A DNA stretch of 15,485 nt from Clostridium sp. (lineage in GTDB: Bacteria; Bacillota; Clostridia; Clostridiales; Clostridiaceae): assembly GCA_018372555.1 (NCBI GenBank), contig JAHAIU010000053.1, forward strand, positions 1-15,485, given 5' to 3'. The notes beneath the pieces are model-generated. The model did not search any database. It was not told the origin of the DNA and saw nothing but the letters and a program-made list of their open reading frames with translations. Every line of letters begins with the position of its first letter. Within the stretch, counting starts at the first letter, position 1. This document shows, piece by piece, positions 14,432-15,485 of the stretch. Position numbers and translations under genes: made by a program.

Positions 14432-14716
14432 GTGAGGGCAATTAAAAAGCAAATTACTCTTAAAAGATTAGTTATAGTTTTGATTTTTGCAATTTTTGTT
14501 TTTAATTATATTAAACAGGAAGTTACAATTAAAAGGATAAAAGAGGATATTGTTAATAGTCAAGAACAATTAGAGGAGCTTAAAATTAAAAATAGTAAAT
14601 TAGAGGCAGATCTTAAAAAGGCTGGTTCTAATGAATATTTTGAGGAACAAGCGAGGAAAAGACTAGGGATGATTAAAGATGGAGAAAAAGTTGTGAATTC
14701 CCAAAAGCAAAATTGA
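14432..14716 (+). CDS. divIC: Septum formation initiator DivIC (FtsB-like)
   Basis: A 94-residue bitopic membrane protein of the DivIC/FtsB family, part of the FtsL-DivIB-DivIC complex that activates septal wall synthesis. It has a short cytoplasmic basic tail, one transmembrane helix (about 12-26), an extracellular coiled coil (about 30-65, heptad-like with QEQLEELKIKNSKLEADLKK) and the family C-terminal motif YFEEQARKRLGMIKDGE (69-85). The start is uncertain. The GTG at 14432 lies inside the ribosome-site-like GAGGGTGAGGG (14428-14438). An ATT at 14441 would be better spaced and remove three residues; no ATG, GTG or TTG occurs in frame before the membrane helix. Its Bacillus neighbours yabQ and yabR flank it here too. 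Confidence 0.87.
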   Translation: MRAIKKQITLKRLVIVLIFAIFVFNYIKQEVTIKRIKEDIVNSQEQLEELKIKNSKLEADLKKAGSNEYFEEQARKRLGMIKDGEKVVNSQKQN

Positions 14717-14800
14717 TAAATATGTTTTAAAACTATTAAAAAGAGGTTATTATTATAAATAACATATATTATTTAATTTTTAAGGAGGAATCTTTGTAGC

Positions 14801-15208
14801 ATGACCTTGATGGCAGGAAACATATTAGAAGGTACAGTGGTTAATATAACTAGTTTTGGAGCTTTCGTAGAAATAGAAGGCAAAACAGGGCTAGTTCACA
14901 TTTCAGAAGTGGCAGATTCATTTGTTAAGGATATTAGACAACATCTTAACGAGCAAGATAAGGTTAAGGTTAAGGTAATATCAATAGATGATAATGGGAA
15001 GATTAGCTTATCAATAAAACAAGCTAATGTTCAAAAAAAATCAGCTAAGCCTGTTGAAATAGATTGGGCTTCAGAAGGTAAGAAGACTAGTACAAATACA
15101 GGAAATTTTGAAGATATAATGTCAAGGTTCTTAAAGGATAGTGAAGAAAGAATGCAAGATGTTAAAAAGAAACAAGATTTCAAATCTAAAGGTGGAAGAA
15201 AAAATTAA
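14801..15208 (+). CDS. yabR: YabR-like S1-domain RNA-binding protein
   Basis: A 135-residue protein with one S1 RNA-binding domain (about 5-75: GNILEGTVVNITSFGAFVEI, then GKTGLVHISEVA and KVKVISIDDNGKISLSIKQA), followed by a lysine-rich, low-complexity tail to the end. It matches the general-stress-13/YabR group, which may bind ribosomes or structured RNA; its exact role is not established. The ATG at 14801 fits the family N-terminus, although AAGGAGG (14782-14788) is 12 bases away, a little far. The ATG at 14810 would lie inside the domain edge. It is followed by a strong terminator. Confidence 0.88.
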   Translation: MTLMAGNILEGTVVNITSFGAFVEIEGKTGLVHISEVADSFVKDIRQHLNEQDKVKVKVISIDDNGKISLSIKQANVQKKSAKPVEIDWASEGKKTSTNTGNFEDIMSRFLKDSEERMQDVKKKQDFKSKGGRKN

Positions 15209-15251
15209 TAATTATTAATTAGACATCATATAAATTTAATATATAAATCTA

Positions 15252-15291
15252 TATAAAAGGCTAATATAATTGAACGTATTAGCCTTTTATA
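15252..15291 (+). terminator. Terminator after yabR
   Basis: A perfect 15-bp stem, TATAAAAGGCTAATA with TATTAGCCTTTTATA, and a 10-base loop. The run of T in the right arm follows a GC core. The A-run in the left arm makes it bidirectional in form. It insulates the tRNA promoter. Confidence 0.85.
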
Positions 15292-15333
15292 ATTATATTA
15301 AAATTAAACTTATAAAAAAATGAAAAAAAGATG

Positions 15334-15362
15334 TTGACACTATATAAAACATCATATATAAT
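15334..15362 (+). promoter_or_regulatory. Full-consensus sigma-A promoter of the tRNA
   Basis: TTGACA (15334-15339), exactly 17 bp, then TATAAT (15357-15362): both hexamers are perfect. GATGTT (15330-15335) and AACATC (15348-15353) form a short inverted pair across the -35 and spacer, probably chance. Confidence 0.92.
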
Positions 15363-15368
15363 TAATTT

Positions 15369-15386
15369 TGTCGCTGAGGGGCGACA
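15369..15386 (+). other. 5' leader hairpin of the tRNA precursor
   Basis: TGTCGC (15369-15374) pairs with GCGACA (15381-15386) around TGAGGG. The predicted transcription start, about 7 bases after the -10, falls at the first base of the stem. The tRNA follows 11 bases later, so the leader is a GC-rich hairpin plus a short AT linker. Confidence 0.6.
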
Positions 15387-15397
15387 GAAAATAATAC

Positions 15398-15484
15398 GCT
15401 GAAGTGGCGGAACAGGCAGACGCACAGGACTTAAAATCCTGCGGTAGCGATACCGTACCGGTTCGATTCCGGTCTTCAGCACCA
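15398..15484 (+). tRNA. tRNA-Leu(UAA)
   Basis: An 87-base class II tRNA with encoded CCA. The acceptor stem GCTGAAG (15398-15404) pairs with CTTCAGC (15474-15480), followed by A and CCA (15481-15484). The anticodon stem CAGGA/TCCTG encloses loop CTTAAAA with anticodon TAA (15432-15434), reading the UUA leucine codon that AT-rich genomes favour. A long variable arm (CGGTA-GCGA-TACCG, 15442-15455) is typical of tRNA-Leu. The T-arm ACCGG/CCGGT encloses TTCGATT. In Bacillus tRNA genes also follow yabR, before spoIIE. Confidence 0.98.
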
Positions 15485-15485
15485 A

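Noticed and set aside
15279..15485. Minus-strand open frame over the tRNA
   Set aside because: Its start is the reverse complement of tRNA-Leu, a common false protein; the rest crosses the terminator and promoter.

Overview
The window is AT-rich, has clostridial Shine-Dalgarno sites (AGGAGG or GGGTG types) and uses several TTG and GTG starts. It carries the sporulation and housekeeping order pth-mfd-(prsA)-spoVT-spoVB-mazG/yabN-(hup)-rqcP-yabP-yabQ-divIC-yabR-tRNA. Gene order and protein sequences point to a spore-forming Firmicute, most likely Clostridium sensu stricto. Every supported gene is on the + strand. This is mostly a conserved chromosomal backbone. I see no phage, CRISPR array or defence island.

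Left part (1-3506). The first ~90 bases are about half G+C and hold two perfect hairpins. They look like the right end of an IS200/IS605-type (TnpB) element whose body lies outside the window. Next comes a three-gene operon: an OmpR-type response regulator, its abutting sensor kinase, and a membrane-anchored HtrA/DegP-like protein with a PDZ domain. That protein has lost the catalytic His and Ser, so it is probably a pseudoprotease. A terminator closes the operon.

Middle part (3507-8804). pth (peptidyl-tRNA hydrolase) and mfd (transcription-repair coupling factor) are 18 bp apart; the fin/yabK gene that sits between them in Bacillus is missing. prsA, a foldase lipoprotein, has its own strong promoter overlapped by an 11-bp-period direct repeat, and a 14-bp perfect terminator stem.

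Right part (8805-15485). A ~160-bp palindromic intergenic element precedes spoVT. spoVT is followed by spoVB, whose Shine-Dalgarno sequence is buried in a 15-bp hairpin. mazG/yabN follows closely. hup (HU) has two candidate promoters and a strong terminator. Then come rqcP, yabP and yabQ (with a sigma-E-like promoter before yabP), divIC (with a perfect 30-bp AT palindrome at its promoter and an awkward start codon), yabR (S1 domain), a terminator, and tRNA-Leu(UAA) behind a full-consensus sigma-A promoter.

Functionally the region joins translation quality control (pth, rqcP, yabR), DNA repair and architecture (mfd, hup), nucleotide sanitation (mazG), envelope sensing and folding (the two-component operon, prsA), and division and sporulation (divIC, spoVT, spoVB, yabP, yabQ). 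The items most worth a second look are the pseudoprotease operon, the RBS-sequestering hairpin before spoVB, the palindromic element at 8806-8965 and the palindrome before divIC. Functions are assigned from recognised protein families; regulatory calls are read by eye and not computed.
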